A stretch of DNA of 64,000 bases from Skeletonema tropicum (taxonomy: Eukaryota > Bacillariophyta > Thalassiosirophyceae > Thalassiosirales > Thalassiosiraceae). The DNA lies in assembly GCA_037178625.1 (NCBI GenBank), contig CM074148.1, forward strand, positions 1,054,001 to 1,118,000, written 5' to 3'. The notes below the pieces were generated by a model that worked only from the letters and a program-made list of their open reading frames with translations, was not told the DNA's origin and did not search any database. Numbering within the stretch: the first letter of the stretch is position 1; each line of letters opens with the position of its first letter. The position numbers and the translations under genes are program-made. Below are positions 21,381 to 32,294 of the stretch, piece by piece.

Positions 21381-21809
21381 GATGGTATTCAGGAGCTGTT
21401 TACTGGGCAAGCTGGATCTGAACTTGCCCATTTTAGGTAATAAGAGGAGTGCAGTCTAGGTATCTCTAGTTCAGTGGCAAGTCCGCACTCCTCTTGTCAC
21501 CTGTGCTAGGTGATGGTATGTTCCTCAGCTTCATTCACGGAAGGCATAAAACTCATTCAGCTATTCTACGATACTCATTTACGAGAAATCATTTACAAGA
21601 ATCTTTCACGAGAAAGACAGGTTAAGTAGGTATCCTTCTACACCTCGGCCTTCGGTTTACTATATCTGGATGGGATTGATTGTTCGTCAACTCACTTCAT
21701 CATGCTGTAGATCTCATAAATAACAAACTTAGATGAAACGAAACACCGTATACAGGCTCTCTGCCGAATCTAATCACCGCACCATAAAGTAGTATCTTGC
21801 TATTTCATA
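21381..21809. repeat. Repeated 5' flank module of LRR genes
   Basis: Close versions of this stretch stand upstream of the LRR copies at 27805, 34040, 34346 and 40580 (shared tggatgggattgattgttcg, ctgtagatctcataaataac and gccgaatctaatcaccgc). The promoter region therefore travelled with the gene during duplication. Confidence 0.75.
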
Positions 21810-22793
21810 ATGTCGGACGTGGGCGATAATAATTTTGTTAGATACATCTACAGAGGTGAAGCCGACGAAGAAGTTCCTGAAGATACAACTCATATCACTG
21901 TGCATGAAGATGTCAAAGTCGTCCTAAGGTATGCATTCTGGGACCATCTAAACATCATTGAAGTCGTCTGTCATGAGAATGTTGAAAAGATTGAAGAAGA
22001 TGCGTTCAATCTCTGTCCTTCCTTGCAACGAGTGATCATGCCGGGCGTCATAATTATTGGGGATGGTGTATTCCATGAGTGCGAAGCCCTGGCGGATGTG
22101 GAATGTGACAAGCTAGAAACGATTGGACCCAGTGCATTCAATTGCTGCAAATCTTTGAGGAGCATCCACCTGCCATCCGCCAAGATCGTTATGAGGAGTG
22201 CGTTCGAGAGCTGTGAAGCCCTGAAAGATGTGAAATTTGGAAACAAGCTGGAAAGAATTGAGAGGGAGGCATTCAGGAACTGTTTCTCTCTTGAACGAAT
22301 CACCATCCCATTGAAAGATGGCATGATCTCATACGACGATGTATTCGAAGAGTGTGGTAGTTTGATGCATGTTGATCTCGTTGAAGGAGCACTACATGAT
22401 ACTATTGCCGCATTACACTTGGGAGAGTGGAAGGATGATATGGATGAAGAAATTGATTCAATCAACCAGATTTTCTTCCAACGGTCATTCCCCTTTTGGA
22501 CTGATTATCCGGGAAAGGCCCGGCTGATACGAGGGTGGATTGCATCCGTTCTCAACAATATCATTCACTACAGAGCAGAGCATCAACGCATATTGAACGA
22601 GGCTGCAACTATCCTCGAGCTAATCTTACCTACAGATCTAGTAATGACAAAAGTCCTGCCTTTTCTCAAACTGCCATCGCACACGTTTGAAGAAGAGGAA
22701 GAGGACGAAGATGAGGGCGAGCTCAATGAGGATTACATCGCATGGGATGAGTCAGAATCAATCTCTTGCTCTTGGTCAGAAGATGAAGAATGA
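21810..22793 (+). CDS. BspA/TpLRR-type leucine-rich-repeat protein, full-length copy with acidic tail (327 aa)
   Basis: The start MSDVGDNNFVRYIYRGEADEEVPED is shared with the neighbouring copies. LRR_5 repeats occupy about residues 40-200, then comes the conserved helical segment (HDTIAALHLGEWKDDMDEEIDSINQI, then IRGWIASVLNNIIHYRAEHQR and ELILPTDLVM). It ends in an acidic tail (FEEEEEDEDEGEL...SEDEE). It is the only intact member of the 21-41 kb subgroup: the copies at 27805 and 34346 have a stop at the first codon of the tail. Function unknown; no export signal. Confidence 0.85.
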   Translation: MSDVGDNNFVRYIYRGEADEEVPEDTTHITVHEDVKVVLRYAFWDHLNIIEVVCHENVEKIEEDAFNLCPSLQRVIMPGVIIIGDGVFHECEALADVECDKLETIGPSAFNCCKSLRSIHLPSAKIVMRSAFESCEALKDVKFGNKLERIEREAFRNCFSLERITIPLKDGMISYDDVFEECGSLMHVDLVEGALHDTIAALHLGEWKDDMDEEIDSINQIFFQRSFPFWTDYPGKARLIRGWIASVLNNIIHYRAEHQRILNEAATILELILPTDLVMTKVLPFLKLPSHTFEEEEEDEDEGELNEDYIAWDESESISCSWSEDEE

Positions 22794-24179
22794 TAGTGAC
22801 AATGAAGAAAAACAACAGCGGTTGTTTGGAGCAAATAATAATTTAATTTAATCAACAGGGTACAGACTTTTTAAACCATATCCATGACGAGTTTTTTCTT
22901 CCGATATTCGGAAGCTTTTTTGAAATCTTCCGATTTTCGGAAGATTTTGGAAAAACGTTATATACACCCCAAAAATCGCCCAAAATAAGATCTATGAGGT
23001 CTTTTTAGCTAAATACTACAATTTTTTGTCATACTGCATCGATCGAGGGGGTACAAAACGGCGTTTTAGTTTTGGCGCGCCGGCTCTTTCAGCCTCCATC
23101 ACAAAGATGATCAAAACCACCATGTTCGGTGTGTAGTTTCACCATGTTACACATTTCCTCACAAGCCGAGTGAGGGCTCTATGGACAGCCCATGATCTAT
23201 ATATTCGACGGGTGCTGGCGCTATTTCACTTGGTATCAGTCGTTGTGGTCGTAATGCCGCTTCAAGTACGGACATCTTGCCTACTTCGTAAAAATCACCA
23301 ATCTTTGATAGAGCAACGTATCATGTTCCTAGTGTTCCCATAGACCAATTGATGGCCCATTGGATAGCTTAAAGACTATATAATCGAGGATCGCTGCCGT
23401 ATTTTGGGCATTAATCGACCGTCATAGTGGGAATGCTGGTGCTATGTGGACATGAAATTATTGATCTGGGAATGATATTATTATTCTATAAGAAACAATA
23501 CATGGCTTGATTGGTAATAGACGAGGAGAAGATACTATAGCAACTCAAACACACCAATACTGCGCATTACATCTACAAATACATCTTCAAAATGTGCACT
23601 TGCATGAGGTTTAGTCATCATCCTCTTCATCATATCACTGCAATACATGAAGTCACCCTCGCACTACGACTTCTTCACTGCATAATAAGGACGTTCAAAA
23701 TCTCTTTCGTATTGCTGTTCAGACTATTTATTGGCGAATTCTTTCATTAAAGTGTGCATGGCTTGCATCTTGCTGGCTTGTTCCGTAGCTACCGTCTCCA
23801 AATGCTCAGACTCATCGACTTTGACAAACTCAAGCAAATAATCTTCAGTTGAACTGTCTTTAAGCTCTTCTGCTCGGCTTGGGGTACTGATGTCATCCTC
23901 GATCTTCATTTTCCTCTCCTGTTGTCTGTGCACACGTCGTCATGAATGCATTGCGTGCTACCAGCCACATGGGCGCTGCTGCTGTCATCGACGAGGACGT
24001 TTACGGTAGAAATTCTGATGTGTGTTACGAGGATGATCGTCAGGAGAGTACCTCTCCGATGATGAGGACGGTGTTGGTGAGGAGCATCCTCCCGATGGAA
24101 CAGCACCTTGACCACCAAAGTGGAATAAATTGCAATCGAGAATGCTTGGAAACAAACAAAAAAAGAATTGTTGTTCCTC

Positions 24180-24960
24180 CCCGGATGGTTTGGATCGCTT
24201 CATGGACATAGTATACGGCAAGGATATAGATATTTAGAAGCAGTTCCACGAGACCGTCACAAACTGGGTAAACAATGGCTTACAGCCAAAGAGGACCTTG
24301 ATTTCTATCCGTCTCTCTTCCATGCACGCGGAGCAAACAATGCCCGTGCTTCGTTCGAGATTCTTTGGATTACATGATAGGCACGTTTTTGATGCGGGCA
24401 GAAAGTTCAAGATATACTGGAGTTGGGCTGGATAGTATTGAAGGAGCCACTCTCACAAATGACGATTTGAATGAAATCAATCAGTTCTTTCCTATAGAAA
24501 GTTTCGATGGAAGTAGTAGTAGTGCTGGAGAGGGACGTAGCCGTAGCACTCGCGCCAACAACACACCAAACCCCGTGGAGATGCCCTTCGCAACTTGCAA
24601 GACAAACAAACCTCCAAAACATCGAGGGAAGGCCAATACTCCAACGCATCAGCTGCGCTGTGAATTATGTGTAGGGTTCTCGCACGGACAGCTTGTTAAG
24701 TTTCAACAGGAGAAGAATACTGCAAGTGGTAATGCTAGTGCAACTCCTCGGTTGAAGGAAATTAAGCGGACATGTGCAAACTGTGGTAGAGGGACGGACT
24801 ACTTTTGACACGGTTGCAGCCGATACCTCTGCTTCTCGGCACCAAAGAAAGAAGACAACACGAAGCATCCAAAGTACTTCAGAACCAAGATTCCGGTGAT
24901 GGATAGCAATGGAAATGTTCTCATGAATGGCGATGGCTCATTTCAGTACGTGGAAAGGTT
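24180..24960 (+). pseudogene. C-terminal part of a piggyBac-like transposase (broken)
   Basis: The frame at 24365-24808 encodes 147 aa: a Ser-rich linker, then RCELCVGFSHG and TCANCGRGTDYF. It stops with TGA where a Cys codon is expected, and the same frame continues HGCSRYLCFSAPKK to about 24960. The spacing of CxxC...CxxC...C resembles the zinc-binding Cys-rich C-terminus of piggyBac-type transposases. The catalytic DDD domain is not recognisable upstream (23720-24360), so this is a relic. The family assignment rests mainly on the Cys pattern. Confidence 0.45.
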
Positions 24961-24966
24961 GACGAA

Positions 24967-25209
24967 ATGGATCAACTAGGACAGAGATCTATGCTTGGCA
25001 AGAGGAGATCTGAGTTGATTAATATTGCGAGAGGAATCGCTCTAGGTGCAGGTGGAGAAGAAGATATGGAGGCAGATGAAGGAGGGATTGCAATTCAATC
25101 TGCTGCCGCTTCTGCTACCGGTGTCGCTACGGCGCCAGGTGCAGCGCAACGTCCAGCTGTGCCGGTCACTGTCAGAAAACGTCCAAAGAGAGCAGGGAAA
25201 GGCACATGA
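24967..25209 (+). CDS. Unrecognised 80-aa open frame
   Basis: Directly after the transposase relic. It starts MDQLGQRSMLGKRRSEL, has an Ala/Gly-rich acidic middle and a basic end (RKRPKRAGKG). It could be a shifted remnant of the same element rather than a gene. No family recognised. Confidence 0.2.
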   Translation: MDQLGQRSMLGKRRSELINIARGIALGAGGEEDMEADEGGIAIQSAAASATGVATAPGAAQRPAVPVTVRKRPKRAGKGT

Positions 25210-25669
25210 GAGATATTGCGTCTGTATAGCATAGCAGTATTCATAGTAGGATTCATACAACAAAATTGTTGCCACGGGCAATGGTAGCAAATAGTGTTAC
25301 TTGTACGGCTGTTATTTGCAGTTTAATCGAACCTGATCACCTCCCAACGTCTCAAACTCATCGCAGGGGGGCCATAGACGTGTGTTGGAAGCATTGTAGG
25401 TCTGTCTCACTCCAGATAATGCCCACACAGTAGGTACTCAAAATTCGCAATTTTACTAGCAGGCCACTAGCTGAAGCAAAAAAAAAATAGAAAATGGCAC
25501 TACACAGCGAGTATATGACCAAAATGCACCAAACCAACGGCCAATCATGCATAGGCAAGGTGATCGGAGGGGGTTAGGTGTGTTTCTGGAGCAATATAGC
25601 CGACTATTCTAAAATCTTCCGATATTCGGAAGATTTTGTCTTTTGGGCGCGCTGAAAACTCGTCATGGA

Positions 25670-26874
25670 TATTGTCGTTCTCACGCGACTGCGGTTCGAA
25701 AATATTTTTGAAATGATTTTTTAGAGGACGTCTTTTTGAAGTCATTTTTGAGCACTTTTGTCAAAAACACCTCTTCCGTCATTCGTACTTTTGTCGTGGT
25801 GAGTGTATCCATTCGACCAGGGCATCGTTGGATAGGGAATGATCGACCGCTTTGTGTTGCCGCCTCAAATCGAATCTAATTCTCTTGTTTCTTATCATAT
25901 TTAGGCAGCTATGTGAACCTATTTTGTCAAGGTTCTTGACTGTGGACGGACCACGCGCTAGTAGATTGGGACGACTGCGAGTATGGTAATGGTAGCTCGC
26001 AATCATTGCACACCATACTATCTTACTATGCAGACACTTCACACTTCGTTTCTCTGTTGCTGCCATGTTTCTTGGTCTTGGAGGATGACCGACTAATAGC
26101 CAGAGCTTCGCGGTGGATCGCTCAGCCTTAGCTAGCCATACCAGACGCACAGAAGAAGGTAATACGAATGGATACAAATCAGATGCCTCTCTAGTTGACG
26201 GAGAAGGACAAGCGACTCTACATCTACTCTATCTTATATATATACATATACATATCGCATTCGTCAAGTGTAAATTTCTTCTATGTAATAGTATTATTTA
26301 CAGCATGCTAATGCTTAGCTATATTTGTCTACCATATCAATAGCTCCTGACTGTTGTGCTGCGATAAATATATGAGTGAGGAAGTAGTAGCCTGACATTC
26401 TCAGGGTGAAACGGGTCAACTTGAGAGTCGGGCGCCAGATGGCGACAAAAATGTGGCAGATTGGTAGCTGAGAGCAACTTCGAGCTTCTTCAAGTAAGAA
26501 TGAACACGCCCAGGGAGGTTCATCGCACCATTCCGATTGATCAGAGCACTATTTTGGGCTGCAAACTCCTCTGCATCGACATCGACACCCGACAGCACAG
26601 AAAGCAACAGATATCAGCGCTGTTTGCTGTCTGGGCTGTCTGAAATGAAGTGAAAAAAAGAGAATTCGATTCGATTCGAGGCGGCAGTCTTATATAGTCG
26701 ATCATTCCCTATCCAACGATGCCTTAGTCGAATGGATGCACCCACCGTAGCCGAAGCTGTAGGGCGGAGAGTGATGATTTTGACAAAAGTGCTCAAAAAT
26801 GACTTCAAAAAGACGTCCTCTAAAAAAACATTTCAAAAATATTTTCGAACCGCAGTCGCGTGAGAACGACAATA
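25670..26874. mobile_element. Non-autonomous 1.2-kb element with long terminal inverted repeats
   Basis: About 190 bp at the left end (tattgtcgttctcacgcg inward) reappears inverted at the right end. The match covers ttttgaagtcatttttgagc and gcatcgttggatagggaatg. Weaker similarity extends about 60 bp further in. The interior has no recognisable transposase. Long TIRs point to a Mutator- or foldback-type element. I could not find a convincing target duplication. Confidence 0.65.
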
Positions 26875-26884
26875 CGCATATGAA

Positions 26885-27520
26885 CGAATTTTTCCATGTA
26901 CTGGACTTGCTGAACTCATACAAATTGATCCAGATCATCCTCCAGCGCAACATATATTCGACACAAATTTGAGCAATTGTGGCTTGCTAGATCGTTATCC
27001 TCTCTCAGAACGATTCATTCACGATAAAGGTGGAGACTTTACAGGTGAAGCATTCCAACAACTCTTACTCTTACGGCAGCTAATGCTAAAACATGTTGTT
27101 GCTAGTTCAAGCAAGAATCCTCAACCTCAATCAAACGCAATCATGGAAAGAATGCATCAAACTGTCGGCAACCTATTACCCATGATGATGTATTCCAATC
27201 CTCCTCAAAAGCTCAACAGCAAGTGATATTATGGTCGATGCAGCCTTAGCTATAGCCTCTTATGCCCTACGAGTCTCAGTATCCGCCGCAAGGCTACTGC
27301 AAAGCACTTCTGGAGCATTAGTCTTCATCTTCAATCGAGATATGTATATGTTCCTCAATGTACAATACCAGCCAACTTCTACTATGCACTTCGTGATCGT
27401 CGTGGACTACTTGTCCATCAAACTGCTTGTCGTGCTCTAATCTCAGACGTTACTGGCGGATTCTTCGTCCGGATTTATAGGCGTGCAATTATCGTGAACG
27501 GGTAAGTAAGGGGGCCAATT
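26885..27520 (+). pseudogene. Retroelement integrase core fragment
   Basis: One frame runs CTGLAELIQIDPDHP, RFIHDKGGDFTGEAFQQLL, SKNPQPQSNAIMERMHQTVGN and stops near 27225. It carries the second Asp (HDKGGDF) and the Glu (MERMHQTVGN) of the rve integrase triad. Downstream, in another frame, are ALAIASYALRVSVSAA and FNRDMYMFLNV, which belong to the same protein family. Frameshifts and stops show decay. This type of integrase is common in diatom LTR retroelements. Confidence 0.65.
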
Positions 27521-27804
27521 GCTGTGACCTGTGTACTGTTCGTGGTGTTGGGGTATTTTTTGGGATTCTACTCATAGAAATCATTTACAAGAAAGACACG
27601 TTTTCTCGTATCCATATGTACAATAAGTAGGTATCTTTCTCACATATATACCTTGGCCTTCGGGTTCTACCATAGTATCTGGATGGGATTGATTGTTCGT
27701 CAACTCACCTCATCATGCTGTAGATCTCATAAATAACAAACTTAGATGAAACGAACCACCGTATGTATGCTCCCTGCTGCCGAATCTAATCACCGCATTT
27801 CATA
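27521..27804. repeat. Repeated 5' flank of LRR genes, containing the tandem-duplication start
   Basis: Homologous to 21560-21809, 34151-34345 and 40300-40579. The left edge of the 6.5-kb duplicated unit is inside it, at about 27610 (ATCC). Confidence 0.7.
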
Positions 27805-28695
27805 ATGTCGGACGTAAGCGATAATAGTTTCAACCGGTACATCTACAGAGGTGAAGCCGACGAAGAAGTTCCTGAAGATACAACTCATGTCATCGTGCAT
27901 GAAGATGTCACAGTCATCCGTGAGCATGCATTCTATGAGCATCTAAACATCATTGAAGTCATTTGCCATGACAAGGTCGAAAAGATTGAATACTGGGCAT
28001 TCAATCTCTGTCCTTCCTTGCAACGAGTGATCATGCCGGGCGTCATAATTATTGGGGATGGTGTATTCCATGAGTGCGAAGCCCTAACGGAAGTCGAATG
28101 CGGCAAGCTAGAAACTATTGGACCCAGTGCATTCAATTGCTGCAAATCTTTGAGGAGCATCCACCTGCCATCCGCCAAGATCGTTATGAGGAATGCATTC
28201 TATTGGTGTGAAGCCCTGACAGATGTGAAATTTGGCAACAAATTAAACAGAATTGAGGAGTTGGTATTCTGTAAGTGCCGCTCTCTGGAACGAATCACCA
28301 TCCCAATCAAAAATGGATTAATTGCATTTGACGATGTATTCGTAGGCGTAGGCTGCGTTGCTTTGAAACACGTTGATCTGGTTGAAGGAGCACTACACGA
28401 TACTATTGCCGCATTACACTTGGGAGAGTGGAGGGATGATATGGATGAAGAAATTGATTCAATCAACCAGATTCTTCCAACTACATCTGCTGGATCCTGG
28501 CGGACTGATATTGGGGGAAAGGCCCAGGTGATACGAGGGTGGATTGCATCCGTTCTCAACAATATCATTCACTACAGAGCAGAGCATCAACGCATATTGA
28601 ATGAGGCTGCCACTACCCTCGAGCTAATCTTACCTACAGATCTAGTAATGACAAAAGTCCTGCCTTTTCTCAAACTGCCATCGCACACGTTTTAA
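27805..28695 (+). CDS. BspA/TpLRR-type LRR protein, tail removed by a nonsense codon (296 aa)
   Basis: It starts MSDVSDNSFNRYIYRG and is otherwise collinear with 21810-22793: LRR_5 repeats, then HDTIAALHLGEWRDDM, then IRGWIASVLNNII and TDLVMTKVLPFLKLPSHTF. The next codon is TAA, where the 21810 copy has GAA. The remaining acidic tail codons (GAAGAGGAAGAGGACGAAGA) are still present after the stop. It also has a two-residue insertion (VGVGCVA) compared with the copy at 34346. It could be expressed as a tail-less protein or be in early decay. Confidence 0.7.
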   Translation: MSDVSDNSFNRYIYRGEADEEVPEDTTHVIVHEDVTVIREHAFYEHLNIIEVICHDKVEKIEYWAFNLCPSLQRVIMPGVIIIGDGVFHECEALTEVECGKLETIGPSAFNCCKSLRSIHLPSAKIVMRNAFYWCEALTDVKFGNKLNRIEELVFCKCRSLERITIPIKNGLIAFDDVFVGVGCVALKHVDLVEGALHDTIAALHLGEWRDDMDEEIDSINQILPTTSAGSWRTDIGGKAQVIRGWIASVLNNIIHYRAEHQRILNEAATTLELILPTDLVMTKVLPFLKLPSHTF

Positions 28696-28809
28696 GAAGA
28701 GGAAGAGGACGAAGATGAGGGCGAACTCAATGAGGATAATTTCGCATGGCAGAATCAATCTCTTGGTCAGAAGATGAAGAATGATAGTGACAATGAAGAA
28801 AAACAACAG

Positions 28810-28995
28810 CCTGCTGCGTCTCTCTGTGAACTTGTCATTGCATCCAATGCAGCCTGATGAGCACGAAGAGCAAAAGAATAATCCTTCTTACTGATAAATC
28901 CATTTTCATAACAAAAACGCTTTACTTTGGCGGTGATGAAATGTCTCTAGAACCGCCCACTCGCGTAGCTGCCATCATCTTTGCCCTCATTGATT
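28810..28995 (-). pseudogene. Remnant of a small conserved tail domain
   Basis: Minus-strand sequence resembles 29514-29732 and 41647-41862 (YENGFISKKDYSFALRAH region) but is further decayed. It lies just downstream of the LRR gene, as the better copies do. Confidence 0.4.
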
Positions 28996-29260
28996 AGTCT
29001 TCAATCGAGATATGTTCCTCAATGTACCACTCCGTGACGTCGTTCACTACTTGTCCTTGAAGATTAAAATTGCTCGTCACCTAATCTCAGACGTCGCCCT
29101 TACGACTATATTACTGGACAACAAGACTGGTCTTGAAATTGTTCAAACCTTCTAATCTGGTCTAATATCCGGTGGCCCTCACCACATCATTCAAGTTCAT
29201 ACCAATGGAACACCTTTGATTCAACTCAATCCAGGAGGACTGAACGTATCAATATATAGC
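28996..29260 (+). pseudogene. Retroelement integrase C-terminal remnant
   Basis: Frame-shifted pieces read FNRDMFLNVPL, RRPYDYITGQQ, GPHHIIQVHTNGTPLIQLNPGG and NVSI. This is the same integrase tail as at 20620-20838. Confidence 0.55.
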
Positions 29261-29513
29261 CTGTTCAGAACATACCCTAAGTAACCCTAATTATCCTAGA
29301 TTCTTTCACGGGAGGGAAGGGTGCTACATTTGAAGGCGAGCTCGATGAGGATTTATTTCGCATGGAATGAGTCAAAATCAATCTCTTGGTCTTGGTCCGA
29401 AAATGAAGAATGATATCGTAGTGAATTGAAGAAAACAACAGCGGTGTTCGGAGCAAACAAAACTTTATTTAATCAACAACGAAATTAGGAATGAAAGTCT
29501 TATGTCTCAGTTC

Positions 29514-29732
29514 TCAGAGCTGCATCTGCTGCTTCCTATGTGAGCTTGTCATTGCATCCAATGCAGCATGATGCGCACGAAGAGCAAAAGAATAATTCTC
29601 GTTACTGATAAATCCATTTTCATAACAATGCTTGTACATTGGCGGTGATGATGAAATGCCTCTAGTCGTCCTCTCGTAGCTGCCATCATCTTTGCCCCCA
29701 ATTGACTCCAAGATTCCATTCATGCACTTCAA
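29514..29732 (-). pseudogene. Remnant resembling the C-terminal tail of diatom Sel1/MYND-type proteins
   Basis: The 72-aa frame contains KDDGSYERTTRGISS, YENGFISNENYSFALRAH and ALDAMTSSHRK. As I recall, the pattern (Y/F)xxGxI(S/T)KExxxxxLRAHxxxxDxMxSxxR ends many diatom Sel1-repeat proteins. No Sel1 repeats are present here, so this is at most a 3' fragment. A related copy is at 41647-41862, and the exact duplicate is at 36055-36261. Confidence 0.4.
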
Positions 29733-30145
29733 GCTTCAAGATTCACACGCAAATCAGCTGCTTTCGAACAATATCCAAGCTTCGACAAAGCTTAGAGTTA
29801 TTGCGGAAATCTGACGAGCTCTAGCGTAGCGTGGCGTGGTCGCGTCATGTATGTAACGTTTCTGTACGTGGGCTGTCCATGGGTAGGAATCAGAGCACGA
29901 AAGCCGGGAGAAGCTTGCCCTGCCGCCGCACGCCAATTCAAAGTCAAAGGCACTAATGTATTTTTCCTTGTCATCTAGCTGCAATCCCAATTCTCTGAGC
30001 GCATGGGTAACATTCGCTCTCTAATCCGTTTCAATCGATTCTGATCTACCTCCGCCTGTGCAACGATTCGATATTCCAATGTCCCTCCTCATCCTCGTAG
30101 TCTCTATCACTATCACTCTTGATCCTCGCGTTCAAACGTGGAAGT

Positions 30146-30283
30146 TTAAGATGGCAATGCAAGATAAGAGAGGACACTATTCGTCGCAATATCAATATCC
30201 CGAGCTAAAGCAAGCCCGAAGAGTGCAGCTGCAGCCTCATCTAATATGCGCTGATGCTCTGCTTTGCAGTGATTAATTTTGTC
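30146..30283 (-). pseudogene. 3' fragment of an LRR-family gene
   Basis: Minus strand reads KINHCKAEHQRILDEAAA, then LFGLALARDID and SVLSYLALPS followed by TAA. This is the end of the family-specific helical segment, closest to the minus-strand copy at 42128-43073, including its downstream flank. The LRR repeats are missing. Confidence 0.6.
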
Positions 30284-30927
30284 CTCATTGGTACTTCACC
30301 GATCTAGAGCAAGAAGCATCTTGGAATACTCTTGCATTACCTTTCAAAAGGAGACTAGATCAACTGCTGCTGTGCCCTCTAACAAGCCGCTATTTCATCC
30401 TATTGCGTCAGTCATCCTATACACCCAACTTACTCCACGAAGGGGCACTGAGCACCAAAGATATCGCCATCATCATCGTTCCTGCCTCATTTGTGACCCA
30501 TCAGCACAATCTTCCCAAAGAATACGAATACCTCAAGCTGCATGGCCACCTACCGTCCATTCATCAACCGCTAATCGGATCCTCTCCCAAGTAGCGTCCT
30601 TATTCCCATCAAGGGAAAATAAAGATTCCCATCTCGCATGGCAAGTACATATGGTATACTGTACATTTGAGTTCAGTTTGCAAGTCGAATTTGAATATCG
30701 GGTCTATGGTGGCAAGTAAGGTATCCATAAGATCCTAATGGTCAAGGGATGAAGATTACCACTGCAAGTAAGCTCAAAATCCTACTAGTTACTGTGTTAT
30801 TGAGGGTCGTAGGAAGCCATTTTTCACCATGGTCTGGGTCCATTTTTGATGGTTGATGGCATGTGAGTACCGTTTCTACGTAGGAACTAATATTACATTA
30901 AACGGTACTGATATTATTGACTCGACC
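30284..30927. other. No recognised gene; open frame conserved in both duplicate units
   Basis: A 146-codon frame (30279-30719) is intact in both units, but the units are so recent that this is not evidence of selection. Its composition (His/Arg/Ser-rich) is not convincing. Confidence 0.3.
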
Positions 30928-31087
30928 GCAAAAACTTCAAGTTGGAGGAGGTTGCTTACTTGTGTACCACCACGGGTACCACTCAGCACATTTTCTACCC
31001 ACAAGTCAATGCAAAAACTTCAAGTTGGAGGAGGTTGCTTACTTGTGTACCACCACGGGTACCACTCAGCACATTTTCTACCCACAT
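30928..31087. repeat. Two-copy tandem repeat, 83-bp period
   Basis: The unit begins gcaaaaacttcaagttggag and ends ttttctacccaca, repeated at 30928 and 31011. Present in both large duplication units. Confidence 0.85.
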
Positions 31088-31499
31088 AAACACAAACGGC
31101 GGTTAGATCTTCACAAAGAGGAGAAACTGACGTTTGTGCAGAAAAAAATTGAGACGAAACTCCCACGAGAAAAAGAGCTGAGTGGTACACAAAATAGGTG
31201 CTTGCAAATTCATTTCACATGTACAGTATTTGCTGCGCCCGACACTCCAAGAACTGAGTTGCGTACGTGTTTGATGTGACAGTGTTAGACGAGGGAAACG
31301 AACAACACGCGTCCGCCTCTTAAATTTCGGATGATGAGAAAAACACAAAACACAAGCTGTGAGCCGTGCGTTTCAGAAATATCACAAGTGTGAACCGTTC
31401 AGAAACAACAACATGAACCAGTTCATCAGGGGTTGACAACGCACTTGATGTTGCCATAATTTTATCAACAGATCGAACGATATTGATATCACAAACATC

Positions 31500-31981
31500 A
31501 TGAAGCTTCATCTTATCTTCTCCGCCGCCTTGGCTCTTCTCTCTGCCGCTCCAGGAGCTCTCTCTTGCCGCTGTGAGTTTGCATTGTCATTGTCATTGTC
31601 ATTGTTACGTGTTCTGTTTCTGTCGTTTGATGAGTCAATTGATATGCTTCGTCTTGCCCTGCCTCGCCTTGAGTTTGGATTGACATTGCAGCCGTTCTAG
31701 TGAATCAAGTTCAAGTTACTGTTACTGACGCTAACGCTAACGCCTCTCCTCTTGCTTGCATGTTATTGTATACACTCATAGCATCTGTTACCGAATTTGA
31801 ATATGACGGTGACGAAATTGCTCTTCGGCCATGCAGCCGCTTCAAAAAAGGTAATAGTTGCCGCAAGAGAGGACGTAGATGCAGGTGGAGTAATGGGCGT
31901 TGCCGACGCCGCCCTTGCATTGGCGATGACATCGAAGACTATGACTTCGACTATGACTTCGACGTCTTTGATGAGGAGTAG
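31500..31981 (+). CDS. Small secreted Cys/Arg-rich protein with acidic tail (two exons)
   Basis: The proposed exons are 31500-31572 and 31692-31981, with a 119-bp GTGAGT...CAG intron, giving 120 aa. The signal peptide is clear: MKLHLIFSAALALLSAAPGA, with cleavage probable near LSC. The mature part has a Val/Thr/Asn-rich stretch (VLVNQVQVTVTDANANA). A strongly basic Cys cluster follows (residues about 70-97), with spacing C-x8-C-x6-C-x-W-x4-C-x4-C. It ends in an acidic Asp/Tyr/Phe run (DYDFDYDFDVFDEE). The CxW...C pattern recalls small Cys-repeat modules of diatom secreted proteins. A basic core next to an acidic tail also recalls pro-peptides of cationic antimicrobial peptides or silica-associated proteins, which is inference only. 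Duplicated at 38042-38523. Confidence 0.65.
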
Positions 31982-32294
31982 TTTAAGAGTAAGAGTGTTG
32001 GCGGCTGGGGGCAATCAAGAAGAGAATGTTCGAAAGTGTTCTATCTGTAGTGTAGGAGCAAATAATGATGTGTGCAGAGTCACGTTCAAGTAGAATTAGT
32101 TCTTATCCCATAGTAAAAACAATTTCTGAAAACTCACATCGTCGTTTCAAGAGAAAGAGCAAGAATGAAATGCATGGTGCATTATCTTTTACTTTTATTG
32201 TAACGATTGTTGCCGCTCCTTTCATCTCTTTTACTTTTACTTTTACCAGCACTTGCACTATTTTCTTCACGTATTGGCAGAAAGTCCAATTGTC

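Larger units (their letters stand above)
22878..25672. mobile_element. Candidate piggyBac-like DNA transposon relic with short TIRs
   Basis: The ends share ATATCCATGACGAGTTTT in inverted orientation (22878-22895 and 25655-25672). Near both ends lie similar hairpins built on CTTCCGATATTCGGAAG. The interior carries a Cys-rich transposase C-terminus (24365-24960). TTAA stands at 22871, seven bases outside the left repeat, but no TTAA is found at the right end, which abuts the next element. The boundaries are therefore tentative. Between 22950 and 23720 I see no gene. Confidence 0.45.

Noticed and set aside
30279..30719. 146-codon frame intact in both duplication units
   Set aside because: The units are too recent for conservation to mean anything and no motif is seen.
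31711..31932. Minus-strand frames opposite the small secreted protein
   Set aside because: Overlapped by a better-supported two-exon gene with a signal peptide.
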